Under the pieces are notes generated by a model. That model saw nothing but the letters and a program-made list of their open reading frames with translations. It was not told the origin of the DNA and made no database searches. From Tannerella sp. (GTDB lineage: Bacteria > Bacteroidota > Bacteroidia > Bacteroidales > Tannerellaceae): a stretch of DNA of 24,114 bases. The position numbers and the translations under genes are program-made. This document shows positions 15,632 through 23,945 of the stretch, piece by piece. Numbering within the stretch: the stretch's first letter is position 1; each line of letters opens with the position of its first letter. Location: assembly GCA_031283785.1 (NCBI GenBank), contig JAITBC010000179.1, forward strand, positions 1 through 24,114, read 5' to 3'.

Positions 15632-16426
15632 TTAAAGAGTGGTGATTGGTGGCGAATAGCCTGTTATTTTTGTTTTCTCGTGTATGTTTTTACTGATTGA
15701 TTCGTATATATTGCGTATATCGGGATCGTTCAGCAGGGCAAGATGGCGGTTTATGATATCGCGGTCGTACCTTACGGCAGGGCCGGTCTGTGCCTTACCG
15801 GGATTCATTGTGTACAGTTTGTTTGCCGTTTCATCAATTAACGGTTGCAATACCTTCCGGTCGATGCCCTGTTCTTCAAGTATCTGCGTCGCTATGCGAT
15901 ACATGTGATTGCTGAAGTTGCATGCAAAGGCGGCCGCTAAATGAAGATATCCGCGTTTTTCGGAAGTCATTGAATAGACATTCTCCGATATTCTTTTTGC
16001 AATGTTCCGGATATCCTTTTCGCTTGCCTCGGTATTTCCTTCTACGAACAACGGTATTCGACGGAAATCCGTATCACGCTCTTTCGATAATGTCTGCAAG
16101 GGATAAATTACGCCGTAACGTTTCGCGTATCCGTTAAACACATCGACCGGTACGCTTCCGGCCGTATGTAACCAGAGGCCGTTGTTTGCAGGGATTTCTG
16201 CCGTTATGATAGGGAGAATATCATCTTTTATCGAAAAAACATATATATCGGCATCCGGACGGATATGTCCCGTTTCCGTTACGAAGCCGCATGCTAACTG
16301 CTCCCCAAGCATACGCGCATGATCCTCCGTACGGCTGAATACTTGTATGATAGAAAATCCGGCATCTTTCATAGATAGCGACATACGCGCAGCAACATTA
16401 CCTGCCCCGATAAAAACGACCTTCAT
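15632..16426 (-). CDS. Rossmann-like and DUF2520 domain protein
   Basis: A 264-aa protein starting with a Rossmann NAD(P)-binding strand and loop (KVVFIGAGNVAARMSLSM), strand pairs VFSIKDDILP and LWLHTAGSVP, and an all-helical DUF2520 C-terminal half (HLAAAFACNFSNHMYRIA, then QPLIDETANKL). The overall plan is that of 6-phosphogluconate dehydrogenase/ProC-like dehydrogenases, but the substrate is unknown. The ATG at 16426 is chosen over the in-frame ATG at 16462 because the GAGN loop then lies at the normal distance and a -7-like box falls upstream. Co-transcribed with kdsC. Confidence 0.88.
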   Translation of the reverse strand: MKVVFIGAGNVAARMSLSMKDAGFSIIQVFSRTEDHARMLGEQLACGFVTETGHIRPDADIYVFSIKDDILPIITAEIPANNGLWLHTAGSVPVDVFNGYAKRYGVIYPLQTLSKERDTDFRRIPLFVEGNTEASEKDIRNIAKRISENVYSMTSEKRGYLHLAAAFACNFSNHMYRIATQILEEQGIDRKVLQPLIDETANKLYTMNPGKAQTGPAVRYDRDIINRHLALLNDPDIRNIYESISKNIHEKTKITGYSPPITTL

Positions 16427-16448
16427 TTGCTCTCTTATATTTTCGGTG

Positions 16449-16456
16449 CGAAGATA
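16449..16456 (-). promoter_or_regulatory. Candidate -7 box for the DUF2520-kdsC operon
   Basis: TATCTTCG on the minus strand differs in one base from TAnnTTTG and lies about 22 bases before the chosen ATG. A GTTG lies 20 bases upstream of it, a partial match to the -33 box. Confidence 0.4.
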
Positions 16457-16576
16457 CAACATTTACGCAGCAGTTCCAACCGGTTCGGTAAAAAATCCTC
16501 CATACTCATAGTCGGCAGAAAACGATGAAAACGGGCTAAGTATCCGTTTCAAGTCCCGGAATGCCGGTTTTCCTTT

Positions 16577-18055
16577 TTACTTCGTGATATCCGGCGACAG
16601 TTGTTCGTTCATGGCTGCAGCAGCTTTCCGTCCGTCGCCCATTGCAAGGATCACGGTGGCGCCGCCGCGGACGATATCGCCTCCGGCGTATACATCCTCC
16701 ATAGACGACCGCATGGTATCTTCGTTGACGACGACGGTTCCTTTTCGCGTTACTTCAAGTCCGCTAAACTCTCTTGGGATAAGCGGATTTGGGGATACGC
16801 CGACGCTGACGATTACTTCGTCTACGTCTATCGTTTCAATTGCACCCTCTATCGGCACGGGGCGGCAGCGGCCGGAGGCATCCGGTTCGCCGAGTTCCAT
16901 TTTCTGTAAGCGCATCTGTTTGACAAAGCCGTTTTCATCACCCAGATATTCTATCGGGTTATGTAAAGTGAGAAATTCCACACTTTCTTCTTTTGCATGT
17001 TTGACCTCCTCGATACGCGCCGGCATTTCATCTTCGCTGCGGCGGTATACAATCATCGCTCTTTCCGCACCCAAACGGCGGGCTGTACGTACGGAATCCA
17101 TGGCCGTGTTGCCGCCGCCGATTACGGCTACTTTTTTCCCTTTCAATACAGGCGTGTCGCTATCGGGATTGGCGGCGTCCATGAGGTTTATGCGCGTCAG
17201 GTATTCGTTTGACGACATTACGCCGATAAGGTTTTCGCCCGGTATGTTCATGAAATTGGGTAATCCTGCGCCGCTGGCGACGAATATGCCTTTGTATCCT
17301 TCGTCATGAAGGTCGTTGTAGCTGATCGTCTTGCCGACAATACAGTCGGAGATGAACCGGACTCCCATTTTCCGCAGGACATCTATCTCTACATCGACGG
17401 TTTTGTTCGGCAAACGAAATTCCGGGATGCCGTATTTCAGGACGCCGCCAATCTCATGCAGCGCTTCGAAAACGGTTACGTCATATCCGTATTTAGCCAT
17501 ATCTCCGGCGAAGGACAACCCGGCGGGACCGGAGCCGACAACTGCGATCTTAATATTATTCTTCGTCGCCGTCTCAGGTATGGATATGTTCCCGCCGTCG
17601 TGTTCACGGTCGGCGGCAAAACGTTCGAGATAGCCGATGGCGACGGGTTCGTTTTTCATTTTCAGGTGAATACATCTGCTTTCGCATTGTTTTTCCTGCG
17701 GACATACGCGCCCGCAGACGGCAGGCAGCGAACTTGTCGCTTTAAGAATCCTTGCCGCCTCCTGGAAGTCGCCCCGTTCGATATTTTTTATAAATGCGGG
17801 AATGTTGATGTTTACAGGGCATCCTGTCATACATGAGGGGCTTGGGCAGTCGATGCAACGTTGTGCTTCTCGTACGGCTTGCGCTTCGGTCAGTCCCAAA
17901 TTAACTTCTCCATTATTATGGCTGCGATATTCGGGGGCGAGTTCGTTCATCTTTACACGCGGTATCGACGTGCGTTCTTTGTTCTTCATCTTATGACGCA
18001 GTTCTTCACGCCATGCTTCTGTCCTGTGGGTTGTGATATCGTTGTTTGTGTTCAT
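16577..18055 (-). CDS. nfnB: NADPH-binding large subunit of NfnAB / GltD-like oxidoreductase
   Basis: A 492-aa flavoprotein of the glutamate-synthase small-subunit family. The N-terminal helical domain carries two Cys sets for [4Fe-4S] clusters: C67, C70, C75, C79 and C114, C118, C124, C128. An FAD-binding loop GSGPAG (174-179) and an NADPH-binding GGGNTAMDSVRTARRLGAE follow. The C-terminal block DVYAGGDIVRGGATVILAMGDG completes the FAD site. Next to the NfnA-like subunit this is best read as NfnB of the electron-bifurcating NADH-dependent ferredoxin:NADP+ oxidoreductase. Automatic annotation would often call it glutamate synthase, but no gltB large subunit is present. The ATG at 18055 is preferred to a TTG at 18061. 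Confidence 0.9.
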   Translation of the reverse strand: MNTNNDITTHRTEAWREELRHKMKNKERTSIPRVKMNELAPEYRSHNNGEVNLGLTEAQAVREAQRCIDCPSPSCMTGCPVNINIPAFIKNIERGDFQEAARILKATSSLPAVCGRVCPQEKQCESRCIHLKMKNEPVAIGYLERFAADREHDGGNISIPETATKNNIKIAVVGSGPAGLSFAGDMAKYGYDVTVFEALHEIGGVLKYGIPEFRLPNKTVDVEIDVLRKMGVRFISDCIVGKTISYNDLHDEGYKGIFVASGAGLPNFMNIPGENLIGVMSSNEYLTRINLMDAANPDSDTPVLKGKKVAVIGGGNTAMDSVRTARRLGAERAMIVYRRSEDEMPARIEEVKHAKEESVEFLTLHNPIEYLGDENGFVKQMRLQKMELGEPDASGRCRPVPIEGAIETIDVDEVIVSVGVSPNPLIPREFSGLEVTRKGTVVVNEDTMRSSMEDVYAGGDIVRGGATVILAMGDGRKAAAAMNEQLSPDITK

Positions 18056-18094
18056 TTTCAATTTTTGACTTTCGGTTAATACCTTGTAAGATTG

Positions 18095-18886
18095 TTATTC
18101 CATTGTTTTATAAGAGCGCTGGCGCATCATCATCTCGTCGAAATCTACCTGGTGAGCGTCAAATTCCGGCCCGTCGACGCAGACAAACCGGATTTTGCCT
18201 CCGACCGTAACGCGGCAGGCGCCGCACATGCCCGTACCGTCAACCATAATTGTATTCAATGACGCAATCGTCGGTACGTTATATCTTTTCGTCAGTTCGG
18301 AAACGAATTTCATCATTATTGCCGGTCCGATAGTCACGCACAGGTCGACTTTTTCCCTGTTGATGACAGCTTCTACGCCGCTCGTCACCAAACCTTTGAC
18401 GCCGTATGAGCCGTCGTCGGTCATGATTACGACTTCGTCGGAGGCGGCTTTCATCTGTTCTTCCATGATGATCAGTTCTTTCGTTCTTGCAGCAAGGACG
18501 ACAATAACCCTGTTGCCGGCTTTATGGAACGCTTCGACAATCGGATAGAGGGGGGCAACTCCCACGCCTCCGCCGGCGCATACTACCGTGCCTGCTTTTT
18601 CTATGTGCGTGGCTTGTCCCAACGGACCGACTATGTCGGTTATGTAATCGCCGACATTCAGCCTGCAGATTTTTTCGGATGACTTGCCTACAGCCTGTAT
18701 GACGAGATCAATCGTTCCTTTTTCCGTATCTGCGCCGGCGATTGTAAGCGGGATACGTTCGCCTTTCTCTCCGAGGCGGACAATTACGAAATGTCCGGCT
18801 TTTCTGGAACGTGCAATGAGCGGAGCTTCGACTGCGAGCTTCACTACATTTTCCGAAAAGCGTTCTTTTCCTACTACTTTGTTCAT
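18095..18886 (-). CDS. nfnA: FAD/[2Fe-2S] small subunit NfnA (SudB-like)
   Basis: A 263-aa ferredoxin-NADP reductase-like protein. The FAD-binding barrel has the loop GHFVIVRLGEKGERIPLTIA. The NAD(H) domain starts CAGGGVGVAPLYPI (103-116), and the C-terminal cluster-binding stretch DGTGMCGACRV has D216, C221 and C224, with C236 later. That Asp-plus-three-Cys set is known in the NfnA/SudB family to hold a [2Fe-2S] cluster. Together with the next gene (39 bases on) it should bifurcate electrons between NADH, NADPH and ferredoxin in the cytoplasm. The alternative label, dihydroorotate dehydrogenase electron transfer subunit, is unlikely because no pyrD is adjacent. Confidence 0.9.
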   Translation of the reverse strand: MNKVVGKERFSENVVKLAVEAPLIARSRKAGHFVIVRLGEKGERIPLTIAGADTEKGTIDLVIQAVGKSSEKICRLNVGDYITDIVGPLGQATHIEKAGTVVCAGGGVGVAPLYPIVEAFHKAGNRVIVVLAARTKELIIMEEQMKAASDEVVIMTDDGSYGVKGLVTSGVEAVINREKVDLCVTIGPAIMMKFVSELTKRYNVPTIASLNTIMVDGTGMCGACRVTVGGKIRFVCVDGPEFDAHQVDFDEMMMRQRSYKTME

Positions 18887-18926
18887 TTATTATTTTATTA
18901 AGTTATTATATAATGTTTTTCGCGTC

Positions 18927-19310
18927 TCATTTGAATAAATCTTTATCGCGGACAAGCATCAGTAACGATGAATGAGGCAATATCAGGTATTTCTCGTTAT
19001 TGATAAGCACTTCAAATCCGGCATTGTGAAGATAAACGGCTAAATCGCCTTCTTTAGCCTGTAGCGGAAGATAGGATACTTTTTCTTCTTTCTTTTTCCA
19101 CGGCTCATCGTCTTCGGTTTGCGAAGGAAGGGGAAAACCGGGGCCTGTCTTTATCACATAGCCTGTCTGAAGCTTTTCTCCTTCCTGCACCAATGGAGGC
19201 AGGAGTAATCCCGACTTTGTTTTTCCCTGCGGATTTGTAGGTTTAACAAGCACCTTGTCTCCGATCATCAGGAATTTATCAAGTTCTTTATTGTCAATAG
19301 ATAATTGCAT
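18927..19310 (-). CDS. Divergent GroES-like co-chaperone
   Basis: A 127-aa protein with the GroES (Cpn10) fold pattern: MIGDKVLVKPTNPQGKTKSG gives the first strands and a mobile-loop-like turn, VIKTGPGF the next strand, and EVLINNEKYLILPHSSLLMLV the closing strands. It is about 30 residues longer than classic GroES. The extra part is a charged Glu/Asp/Lys segment around residues 65-77 (TEDDEPWKKKEEKVSY). No groEL is adjacent, so it is not the housekeeping groES. It may be a specialised co-chaperone or have lost chaperonin binding. It may be co-transcribed with nfnA (40-base gap). Confidence 0.8.
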   Translation of the reverse strand: MQLSIDNKELDKFLMIGDKVLVKPTNPQGKTKSGLLLPPLVQEGEKLQTGYVIKTGPGFPLPSQTEDDEPWKKKEEKVSYLPLQAKEGDLAVYLHNAGFEVLINNEKYLILPHSSLLMLVRDKDLFK

Positions 19311-19339
19311 AATAATCGAATAAATTAAAAAAAATCGTG

Positions 19340-19371
19340 CAAACTTACATGAAAAACTTTGGTTTTACAAG
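19340..19371 (-). promoter_or_regulatory. Promoter upstream of the groES-like gene
   Basis: On the minus strand CTTG (19371-19368) is followed after 20 bases by TAAGTTTG (19347-19340). The -7 box matches TAnnTTTG fully and the -33 box in three of four bases. It lies 30 bases before the ATG at 19310. Confidence 0.6.
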
Positions 19372-19376
19372 TGCGT

Positions 19377-19393
19377 GCCGTAAAAAATACGGC
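19377..19393 (-). terminator. Short hairpin after the ABC ATPase gene
   Basis: GCCGTA (19377-19382) and TACGGC (19388-19393) pair perfectly around five bases, and the arm touches the ATPase stop codon. The loop, not the tail, is T-rich on the minus strand, so termination is uncertain. Confidence 0.3.
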
Positions 19394-20451
19394 TACTTGA
19401 TATCGTTTGCCCGTAAAATTTCGTTTTTGTGTGTCATTACGGCAGAAATTAATCCGGCTACGCAATTTGCATGTGACACAGGCTTGTCGGGCAGTGATAA
19501 CGTTATCCTGTTCGGACGTGAACAGCGTATACTTACGTTGGATTCTTTTGTTGAGGAAGGCCTGAATCCGTTACGTATCAAAGCGTTCCCGACCCAATAG
19601 GCGGTGTTGAACTCTCCTTCGACGGCAATGGGGCATGATGGTTTGTCAGCCGTCAGTTTGCCGGTCGAAGAATCGAAAGTTATTCCCTTTTTATCGAAGA
19701 AGGTTTCAAATGAATGGCTCAGGATAAGGTCTTCGGGGACGCCGCACATCACCGGACGGCCTTTTTCCTGTAACCACAGGCAATCGCTCATTTGTATTGC
19801 CAGCTCCAGGTCGTGTGTCGATAGAAGTATGGCTTTTTCCTGTTCCGTTGCCAAATGGTGCAGCAGCGACATGGTCTCGATGCGGCTCGTCACATCAAGA
19901 AATGCAGTCGGCTCATCTAATACGATTATCGGGCATTGTTGCGCCAAAGCTTTGGCGATTATTATCTTCTGCCGCTCGCCGTCGGATAGCTCGGATACGT
20001 AGACGGCGGATTTATGGATCATGCCGACGGCCGCCAGAGATTCTGCAACGATGCGTTTGTCGCCCATATTCAGGCGACCGAAAAATCCGGTGTATGGATG
20101 ACGTCCGAGCGAAACGAGTTCCTCTGCGGTGATACCTCCCGCATTTGTTTTTTCGGTCATGACGACTCCGATTGTACGGGACAATTCTCCCGGTGAATAA
20201 TCGGACAGCAAACGTCCCCTTATACGGATTTCTCCGCCGAGAGCCGGCTGGAAACCGCACAGTGTACGCAGAAGTGTTGATTTCCCGGCTCCGTTTAGTC
20301 CCAACAGACTCGTCACTTCTCCGGCATACAGCTGCAACCGTATCGAATCGTGAACGATTTTACGCCTGCGGCCTTTTTGCGTATATCCGATTACCAAACC
20401 GGACGTTTCGATGACCGGCGAATGTGTCGTATAAGGCGTCATATGTGACAT
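19393..20451 (-). CDS. FecE/BtuD-type ABC transporter ATPase with C-terminal extension
   Basis: The ATP-binding subunit of an iron-siderophore, heme or cobalamin type importer, at the inner face of the membrane. Walker A is GLNGAGKS (51-58), the signature is LSDGE (155-159), Walker B is IIVLDE (175-180), and the switch His is H213 in STHD. The ATPase core ends near residue 250. About 100 further residues form an extra domain (after FDSSTGKLTADKPSCPIAVE) not found in minimal FecE proteins. One base separates it from the permease stop, so the two are co-translated. The substrate cannot be told: no binding protein, outer-membrane receptor or cobalamin riboswitch is in the window. Confidence 0.9.
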   Translation of the reverse strand: MSHMTPYTTHSPVIETSGLVIGYTQKGRRRKIVHDSIRLQLYAGEVTSLLGLNGAGKSTLLRTLCGFQPALGGEIRIRGRLLSDYSPGELSRTIGVVMTEKTNAGGITAEELVSLGRHPYTGFFGRLNMGDKRIVAESLAAVGMIHKSAVYVSELSDGERQKIIIAKALAQQCPIIVLDEPTAFLDVTSRIETMSLLHHLATEQEKAILLSTHDLELAIQMSDCLWLQEKGRPVMCGVPEDLILSHSFETFFDKKGITFDSSTGKLTADKPSCPIAVEGEFNTAYWVGNALIRNGFRPSSTKESNVSIRCSRPNRITLSLPDKPVSHANCVAGLISAVMTHKNEILRANDIK

Positions 20452-20452
20452 G

Positions 20453-21487
20453 TTAATTAAAATATTGTATGTTTTTTCTGTTTATAATCACATAGATGAT
20501 AACCGGCGCCCCTATCATCGGAGTGACGGCATTGAGCGGCAGAACGCTGTCCGTGCCGGGGAATGTCGTCAACAAATTACATAATAACGCTACACATGCT
20601 CCGGATAATATCGTTACGGGCAATAGTACGGTATGATTTGAAGAGCCTGATAATAAGCGTGCAATATGCGGGACGGCAAGGCCGATGAAAGAGACGGGGC
20701 CGCAAAAGGCAGTGGCTGTGGCCGTCAGCAGTCCTGTACAAAGCAGAATGATGATGCGCATGCGTTTTACTTTTATACCCAGATTGGCAGCGTACATCTC
20801 GCCCAAAAGTAAGGCGTTAAGGGGCTTTATCAATAGTAAAGATACGAATAATCCGGCAGATGAGCAAATCGTGAAGAACGGCAATCGCTCGTTTGAAACG
20901 CCTGAAAAGTCACCCATGCCCCACATTACGTAGGCATGAACCCTGTCTGCCGATGAGTAATAATTAAGGATCGATATGACGGATGAAGCAAGATATCCTA
21001 TCATGATGCCGATGATAAGCAGCATCACCGCATTTGTTACTTTGCCCGAGAAATAAATGATGATGCCGAGTATGATGCACGCTCCTGCAAACGAGGCAAT
21101 AGTGATTGCTATAGAACCGCTGAAGGAATATGTCGCGAATAATTGGAAGGAGTTGCCGAAAAAGAGCATTACTAATGCGACGCCAAGATTAGCTCCGTCG
21201 CTTATGCCGAGGATGGATGGTCCGGCCAGCGGATTTTTGAAGAGCGTTTGAAGCAGTAATCCGCTTGTCGCCAGTGAAGCTCCGGCCAGCAACGCCGTTA
21301 TCGCCTGCGGGAAACGTGATTGCGATATGATATGTTGCCAGGCAGCATTTTCCGTTTCTCCGCCTGATAAAATGTTGACAACCTCCACAAACGGTATGGA
21401 TACGGCCCCGTATATCAGGTTAGCGGCAAATAGTGCAATAAGTATACATGCCGATGCCGGGTAAAAAAACGTTTTCCTGCAAATCAT
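20453..21487 (-). CDS. FecCD/BtuC family ABC transporter permease
   Basis: A 344-aa inner-membrane permease with about ten hydrophobic segments. Typical family segments are LLAGASLATSGLLLQTLFKN, NPLAGPSILGISDGANLG, YVMWGMGDFSG, FCGPVSFIGLAVPHIARLL (the cytoplasmic loop that contacts the ATPase) and a PGTDSVLPLNAVTPMIGAP end. It would form the channel for an iron-chelate, heme or B12 importer together with the ATPase encoded next. It is the first gene of its operon. The usual binding-protein gene upstream is missing, replaced by a divergent GH123-like gene. Confidence 0.93.
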   Translation of the reverse strand: MICRKTFFYPASACILIALFAANLIYGAVSIPFVEVVNILSGGETENAAWQHIISQSRFPQAITALLAGASLATSGLLLQTLFKNPLAGPSILGISDGANLGVALVMLFFGNSFQLFATYSFSGSIAITIASFAGACIILGIIIYFSGKVTNAVMLLIIGIMIGYLASSVISILNYYSSADRVHAYVMWGMGDFSGVSNERLPFFTICSSAGLFVSLLLIKPLNALLLGEMYAANLGIKVKRMRIIILLCTGLLTATATAFCGPVSFIGLAVPHIARLLSGSSNHTVLLPVTILSGACVALLCNLLTTFPGTDSVLPLNAVTPMIGAPVIIYVIINRKNIQYFN

Positions 21488-21519
21488 TCGGTTTAAATGC
21501 CTTTGTGCAAATTATTCCG

Positions 21520-21527
21520 CAAAGATA
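21520..21527 (-). promoter_or_regulatory. -7 box of the ABC transporter operon
   Basis: TATCTTTG on the minus strand fits TAnnTTTG exactly and lies 32 bases before the permease ATG. No clear TTTG is seen at the -33 position. I see no iron-box or riboswitch fold in the 116-base divergent region. Confidence 0.6.
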
Positions 21528-21545
21528 CGGTTTTATTTTACAGCA

Positions 21546-21577
21546 TTTGTAATAATGGATTTTTTCGAGTATATTTG
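21546..21577 (+). promoter_or_regulatory. Promoter of the GH123-like gene
   Basis: TTTG (21546-21549), 20 bases, then TATATTTG (21570-21577): a full match to the Bacteroidetes promoter consensus, 26 bases before the ATG at 21604. Confidence 0.8.
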
Positions 21578-21603
21578 CAGGATAATTTTTAAATTTTTCA
21601 ATC

Positions 21604-23352
21604 ATGAAATATTCGTTTGTTATTGTCTTTTGTTGGTTATTCAGCCATTTATGTGTTGCGCAGATATACGATGAATACGAGGAACTGACCGATACGAAAC
21701 CTCATGACGGCGACGCGGTATGGAATAAAATGCCATCGTCTCCGCAAATCGGTTGGGGCAGCGTCGATATACGGTATGCAAAGCTGAATATCCCGGAAAT
21801 ACGAAAAAATAATATGTGGAAAACGAAAGCATGGAAAGGTGAACGCGTGAATGCGCAGGCGGTGATATGGACAAAAAACTTACTGTCGGACGTTAAAATA
21901 AACGTCGGCGCTTTGACCTCCGGGTCGTCCGTTATTCCATCTTCAGCCGTTCGCCCGTCTTTTGTTCGTTATGTGATGACGGACGAACTTAATAAGGACG
22001 GAAAAAGCGCTTGCGGCCATCGTGCGAATAAAGCGGAATGGGATTCTTCGATGGTTGCGGATGTTCTGTATAAACCTGAATTAAAGGAGATAAAAGCGTG
22101 TACTGCGCAGCCGGTGTGGTTCAATGTCCGTATTCCTCGTGATGTACGTGCCGGCGTTTATAAAGGAGTTGTGACTGTTTCGGGAAAAAATTTTGCGGAT
22201 ATGAAACTGAATCTTGAAATTACAGTACTGAATCATATTTTACCTCCCCCCGACGAATGGAATTTTCATCTGGATTTGTGGCAAAATCCTTATGCCGCAG
22301 CACGTTATTATAATGTGTCTTTATGGAGCGACGCTCATTTTGAAGCAATGCGTCCCGTCATGAAAATACTTGCGGATGCCGGACAGAAAGTCATTACCAC
22401 CACAATCATGCATAAACCCTGGAACGGACAGACAGAGGATTATTTTAACAGTATGATCGCGAAAATTAAAAAAATTGACGGTACATGGGAATATGATTAT
22501 ACGGTTTTCGATAAATGGGTTGAATTTATGATGAGTATAGGTATTGATAAACAGATAAATTGTTATACGCTTATACCCTGGGCGCTGAGTTTTGATTATT
22601 TTGATCAGGCGACAAACAGTATACGGTTTATCGAAACCAAACCGGGCGATGCCGCATATGAAGATTATTGGGGCGTTTTCCTGAAAGATTTCGCCTCGCA
22701 TCTGCGTGTCAAAGGCTGGTTTGAACGTACGACTGTCGCGATGGACGAACGTGGCCTTGAGGCAATGAAGGAGGCAATAAAAGTGATCCGGAAAGCCGAT
22801 CCCGAATTTAAGATATCGCTTGCCGGAAATTATCATGGAGAAATAGAAGATGAGTTATATGATTTGTGTATTTCTTTCGGACACAAATTCCCGAAAGAAG
22901 TGAAAACTGCCCGCGAAAAGGCCGGTAAAATCAGTACGGTTTATACATGTTGTGCCGAAGCACGCCCGAATACGTTTACGTTCTCTCCGCCGGCCGAAGC
23001 AGCATGGATCGGATGGCATGCGGCGGCAGGCGGTTACGACGGTTATCTGCGGTGGGCGTATAACAGCTGGACGGTTGACCCGCTGCGTGATTCCCGCTTC
23101 CATACATGGGCGGCCGGAGACTGCTTTCTTGTATATCCCGGATATAGCAGTATCCGTATGGAACGACTTGTTGAAGGTATTCAGGACTATGAAAAGATAC
23201 GTATTTTACGGAAAGAGTTTGCAGATGAAAAAGCGATCGGTAAACTAAATAAATTAGATGCCGCCGTTTCGATGTTTTCCGATGAAAATATATGGCTGCG
23301 CGATGCGACGGAAGATGTTAATACCGCACGCAACGTCTTGAACGGCTTTTGA
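21604..23352 (+). CDS. Secreted GH123-like glycoside hydrolase (DUF4091)
   Basis: A 582-aa protein with a signal peptide (MKYSFVIVFCWLFSHLCVAQ), an N-terminal beta-sandwich (about 40-215, ending MKLNLEITVLNHILPPP) and a TIM-barrel catalytic region (DUF4091) from WNFHLDLWQNPYAAARYY on. The barrel carries an adjacent Asp-Glu pair, D381-E382, in VAMDERG. In characterised GH123 enzymes such a pair gives the stabilising residue and acid/base for substrate-assisted cleavage of beta-N-acetylgalactosaminides. Later conserved pieces are GYDGYLRWAYNSW and SIRMERLVEGIQDYEKIR. Likely site: periplasm or cell surface. The specificity is inferred from family only. It is a single gene with its own promoter, divergent from the transporter operon. 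Confidence 0.88.
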   Translation: MKYSFVIVFCWLFSHLCVAQIYDEYEELTDTKPHDGDAVWNKMPSSPQIGWGSVDIRYAKLNIPEIRKNNMWKTKAWKGERVNAQAVIWTKNLLSDVKINVGALTSGSSVIPSSAVRPSFVRYVMTDELNKDGKSACGHRANKAEWDSSMVADVLYKPELKEIKACTAQPVWFNVRIPRDVRAGVYKGVVTVSGKNFADMKLNLEITVLNHILPPPDEWNFHLDLWQNPYAAARYYNVSLWSDAHFEAMRPVMKILADAGQKVITTTIMHKPWNGQTEDYFNSMIAKIKKIDGTWEYDYTVFDKWVEFMMSIGIDKQINCYTLIPWALSFDYFDQATNSIRFIETKPGDAAYEDYWGVFLKDFASHLRVKGWFERTTVAMDERGLEAMKEAIKVIRKADPEFKISLAGNYHGEIEDELYDLCISFGHKFPKEVKTAREKAGKISTVYTCCAEARPNTFTFSPPAEAAWIGWHAAAGGYDGYLRWAYNSWTVDPLRDSRFHTWAAGDCFLVYPGYSSIRMERLVEGIQDYEKIRILRKEFADEKAIGKLNKLDAAVSMFSDENIWLRDATEDVNTARNVLNGF

Positions 23353-23945
23353 TATTGGGGACGGACATAACATCGGGCGCCCCGACTGCCTTAATGTCGG
23401 TATTTGAGGCAGTCAGAACGTCAATATCCGCGTGTTTTTTGATATACCCTAAAATCCGCAATCAAAAAAATCGGTAGTTTCGTTGAAATTACAGGAGTAT
23501 CTTGGGAAATTTACAGTGCGATCTTTATACATATTTTTGGTTATCGCAAGGTATTTTGACGCAGTAGGGGTACATTCTTCGGCAGTCAAAGAGAAGGATA
23601 GGCGGCAAAAGGGGCTTCCGGGAACAAACGGGCATACCTCTCCCTCTGCCTGTTTGTTTTTCAGACAGACATAACCGGATAATTATCCGAATCTCACCCG
23701 GTGATAAGGCCTGTCGGTGTAAAGCCGAAGTTTGTGCTGCCGTCCCTGCCTTATCCATATCCCGGCTACGCATATGAAACGGAAGATAAAGCGCTTTAGA
23801 CGTATAGAGGGCTGTATGTCGTCGAAGACTTCCGCTCGCTCCGCGACGGTTATAATATTCATTCACTTCCTTATCGGAAGATTCACGGTCGTTTGTCAAT
23901 ATGCAGCGGTAAGTGAATTTCTCGCCCTCAAAGAATGGTCAAAAT
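23353..23945. other. Intergenic stretch without a supported gene
   Basis: About 590 bases. Just after the GH123-like stop there is an 8-bp stem, GACTGCCT (23384-23391) with AGGCAGTC (23407-23414), and a T-run at about 23434-23440, possibly a loose terminator. Further on are a stem pairing ctgtttg with cagacag (about 23650-23667, one G-T pair) and a perfect 14-bp palindrome, cggataattatccg (23676-23689). Open frames on both strands have no recognisable motif. Confidence 0.45.

Noticed and set aside
16550..16576. Terminator after nfnB from the small ccgg-4-ccgg dyad
   Set aside because: The stem is only four base pairs, and the T-rich side lies on the wrong strand for nfnB.
16584..17836. Long plus-strand open frames opposite nfnB
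   Set aside because: The minus strand holds a full-length flavoprotein with all cofactor motifs. The opposite frames lack any.
21488..21603. Cobalamin or other riboswitch before the FecCD permease
   Set aside because: The leader from the -7 box to the ATG is only about 30 bases, too short for a known riboswitch, and no conserved box is seen.
23718..23770. Plus-strand frame reading KFVLPSLPYPYPGYAYE, resembling the start of superoxide dismutase
   Set aside because: The likeness covers only about eleven residues. The helix and His motif that should follow are absent, and a stop comes soon after.
23525..23899. A 124-codon minus-strand open frame
   Set aside because: No recognisable motif, random-looking composition, no good ribosome site, and overlapping frames are equally open.
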